Shown here: positions 61,928-64,000 of the stretch, piece after piece
Layout: every line of letters starts with the position of its first letter
How positions within the stretch are numbered: the first letter of the stretch is position 1
Assembly (NCBI RefSeq): GCF_000347635.1
Contig: NC_020514.1
Coordinates: 4,526,001 to 4,590,000, forward strand
DNA length: 64,000 bases
Direction: 5' to 3'
Source: Paraglaciecola psychrophila 170
GTDB taxonomy: Bacteria; Pseudomonadota; Gammaproteobacteria; Enterobacterales; Alteromonadaceae
The notes under the pieces: generated by a model
Told to the model about the DNA's origin: nothing
The model's input: only the letters and a program-made list of their open reading frames with translations
Database searches by the model: none
Made by a program: the position numbers and the translations under genes

Positions 61928-62443
61928 ATGACAACTGCCCCTAATAAAATTGGTTTAGGTGGTGGTTGTCACTGGTGTACCGAAGGCGTATTTACATCAC
62001 TTCTTGGTATAACAAAAGTGAATCAAGGATGGATAGCATCAAACGGCGAGCACTCTGGCTTTTCTGAAGCGGTTGAAGTGTATTTTGACCCAGCCGTCAT
62101 TTCGTTATCAGACTTAATCGAAATCCATTTGCATACCCATGCCAGTACATCCAACCATTCTATGCGCGGAAAATACCGTTCAGCCATATACACCTTTGAC
62201 GATGTTCAATTTAAGCAAGCTCAAGATATATTGCACCTACTTAGTGCTGATTTTCATAAACCAGTCATTACTCAAGTCTATCCTTTCACACATTTTAAAC
62301 AGAATAAAATTGAGCTTTCGAACTACTACTATTCAGCACCAGACCGGCCGTTTTGCCAAACCTATATTCGACCAAAAATCAGCTTACTGCTAGCCCGCTT
62401 CAATCGCCATGTAAACCAAGATAAAGTGGTTGAACTCAACTAG
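61928..62443 (+). CDS. Divergent MsrA-family protein
   Basis: 171 residues. The active-site motif is GGGCHWCTEGVF instead of GGCFWG. A VNQGWIASNGEHSGFSEAVEV segment and LHTHASTSNHSMRGKYRSAIY replace the usual MsrA blocks. The catalytic Cys is kept, with a CHWC pair that could act as its own resolving thiol. Start codon 52 bp after msrA, same strand. Probably an (S)-methionine sulfoxide reductase with different substrate preference. A third repair gene in one cluster suggests strong oxidative or halogen stress. Confidence 0.85.
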   Translation: MTTAPNKIGLGGGCHWCTEGVFTSLLGITKVNQGWIASNGEHSGFSEAVEVYFDPAVISLSDLIEIHLHTHASTSNHSMRGKYRSAIYTFDDVQFKQAQDILHLLSADFHKPVITQVYPFTHFKQNKIELSNYYYSAPDRPFCQTYIRPKISLLLARFNRHVNQDKVVELN

Positions 62444-62942
62444 GGAGCCAGCAATTTTAAATGTATCTAAGTATATTAATTGAAGCCAAAATAGCGTTGA
62501 AAATTCAATTGAAATCCTGTTGTGGTTCGCGCCAAGCTCAAACTAAGCAACAACGTATTTTTTGCTTATAAAGCTGCGTTAATCAACGAATGATATTTTT
62601 CATTGTTTATTTATAGCACACCTTACCCTGAAGCATTACCTGTGCTTAACGGCCCCTTATTGCACAAACTTCCCAGTCAGATTTAACGTTAGACTACTAA
62701 TTTATACAGCAGAATCGTCGATCAGGTTTGCAAGGCTCAATGACTGCTCTAGGGAGTGGATGCAGAAAAATTCAAAATGACAGCAAATCGACGGCTTTGC
62801 CGTCATTTCTGATAAATATCTGCTCACTGCTAAAAGTATGATCTTTGTTGACCTTCTAGGTTGTATTACCAGAAATTTTATTAAGGTCTTACAGGTGTAC
62901 TCAAATATCTTGGCGCCATGTCGGTCAAAAATAATCATATGT
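62444..62942. other. Intergenic region
   Basis: AT-rich gap between convergent genes. I see no gene, strong hairpin or repeat family member. Confidence 0.4.
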
Positions 62943-63659
62943 TTAATAGTTAGATTGAGCGGACCTTGACTGTTGTTGAAAATTGTTATTTTTCGCTAAT
63001 CGTTTGCGATTAAATTCAGGCAATTTAGCGCGTATTTTTTCTTGAATCTGCGGTAGTAAGCTAATATGTTTTTTATGAATAATATGATTAATCGAGATCT
63101 TTTTAAGCTCTATTATTTGAAAATCCTGGTCAAAATGTTTTTTTATCACCTCATCTATCACATAGACTGCATAATTATACCGGTCAGCTTTCAGCATACT
63201 CACAACACTGGAGAATAATTCATTATCTACATGAATCGATTTAAACTCTCCATTACCAATAAGCCCTATCATCCTGTCATTTCCCAGTATAGAGACTCTT
63301 TTATCTGCAAAAACACCTCGATTACAAGGTACTCCCTTGGCACAAATTAAAGATAAGCTTACACGCTTTAACTCTGGTTTTACCATTATCACGTTGGGAT
63401 ATTTTGTTGCTATTTTACCTAGTCATAATATGTCAGCGTCTACAACACCGTCGTTAAGTAAGATTAATCCCCGCAAAGAAGGTGTGGCAATAAGCTCCAC
63501 TTTAAATCCCAATTCACTATAAATTTCTACGAAAAGTTCAGCGTAATCATCGTGTTCAGGGTATTCAATATGAGTTAATAAAAAAGGTCTGGGGGACTGG
63601 GCATAACTTATGAATGAATAAAAAGTTAACAAATAAATGATGAGTATCCACGCTTTCAT
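62943..63659 (-). pseudogene. Periplasmic solute-binding protein (SBP family 3 type), one nonsense codon
   Basis: From ATG 63659 the frame gives a signal peptide (AWILIIYLLTFYSFISYAQS), THIEYPEHDDYAELFVEIYSELGF and DGVVDADIL, then TGA at 63423-63425. The same frame continues as LGKIATKYPNVIMVKPELKR through SILGNDRMIGLIGN to a stop at 62943. A single C-to-T change (CGA to TGA) explains it. Such 240-residue proteins bind amino acids or act as sensor-like periplasmic proteins in Alteromonadales. Very recent inactivation, or readthrough or sequence error. Confidence 0.8.
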
Positions 63660-63746
63660 TTTCTTCCCTCTTATCGAGAACTTAGTTGAGCCTAACGCTT
63701 TTATGATTACATATTATTATGGAAGTATTCTAAGTGGCAATGTAAT

Positions 63747-63935
63747 TCTGTAGTGAGCTCGTTCAGCGCGATGGTGCAGGTTATAGTCCATGGACTAACA
63801 TGTTTTGTTTTGTTTCCTTACCTACCACCTTTAAAATTAAGCTGTTACTTATCAATGACTTAAACAAATTTCAAATATGTGAATGCAATAAGTAAATACG
63901 ACTTCAGTCTACTTTGGTTGTATGAAAAACACGCC
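63747..63935. repeat. Direct repeat, right copy (HEPN gene 5' end and upstream)
   Basis: The minus strand at 63795 begins MDYNLHHRAERAHY, a copy of the start of the HEPN pseudogene at 57826, then diverges. The upstream 140 bp also match. Same orientation as the left copy. Confidence 0.75.
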
Positions 63936-64000
63936 AAATCACTGCATTTGACTCGATAAGTCTTGATCGACGGTTGCGCCTAAGGGTATGCAATATCACT

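Noticed and set aside
1..64000. tRNA or rRNA genes as island attachment sites
   Set aside because: No T-loop (GGTTCGAATCC-like) with matching acceptor stem or rRNA sequence was recognised on either strand by eye.

Overview
The window looks like a marine gammaproteobacterial chromosome, most likely Alteromonadales (Paraglaciecola/Glaciecola/Alteromonas-like). The basis is base composition (AT-rich, with many TTA/TTG/AAA codons), a TonB/FecCD iron locus under Fur-like boxes, a PEP-CTERM protein behind a sigma-54-like promoter, a DUF4404 gene and an MsrB-MsrA-MsrA cluster. This is inference, since no rRNA or other taxonomic marker is present.

Region 1 (1-28.8 kb) is an accessory mosaic. Seven copies of a 76-78 bp hairpin with ends AATTAACAAGACACCCAT / ATGGGTGTCTTGTTAATT are scattered through it. 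Around them lie two near-complete RAYT (REP-associated Y1 transposase) genes, several dead RAYT fragments and a recurring border motif of the form GGGTCAG(A/G)(G/A)(T/C)CAA. There are also two separated halves of one IS4-type transposase, an IS91-type remnant, and duplicated fragments of a broken nei gene and of an orphan gene. Embedded here are: a HipA-like toxin (partial); a methyltransferase; a glutathione S-transferase; a TonB-receptor relic coupled to an intact di-heme peroxidase; a PEP-CTERM protein; a TIR-like/caspase-like two-gene operon next to an HNH gene (9.97-11.8 kb, resembling type IV Thoeris); an iron/siderophore locus (13.9-22.6 kb: DUF2218, FecE-, FecCD- and FecB-type ABC genes, a frameshifted TonB receptor, and a two-component system with a small gene behind a strong Fur box); a TPR protein; and a Bcr/CflA-type drug exporter.

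Region 2 (29.1-57.8 kb) is a large defence island. It opens with a two-gene operon, an SNF2 helicase with an N-terminal HEPN/Swt1-like domain followed by a sacsin-type GHKL ATPase with C-terminal zinc motifs. A DNA phosphorothioation (Dnd) locus follows: DUF4007, a YeeE/YedE sulfur transporter, an M15-peptidase-like protein, the Dnd-associated putative methyltransferase, a HEPN-like protein and dndB-dndC-dndD-dndE on the plus strand, then dptF-dptG-dptH on the minus strand. A ParB-like/K+-channel gene pair is inserted between dndE and dptH. No dndA is present. dndB is split at A AAA AAG, a canonical -1 slippery heptamer whose slip would restore the full protein. dndC lacks an in-frame start upstream of its catalytic loop.

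Region 3 (57.5-64 kb) holds a HEPN-like pseudogene whose 5' end and upstream region are repeated at 63.75 kb, an unrecognised membrane protein, DUF4404, the methionine sulfoxide reductases and a periplasmic binding protein broken by one nonsense codon. Several apparent frameshifts (nei, both TonB receptors, dndB, dndC) mean that read-level confirmation matters before calling real decay.
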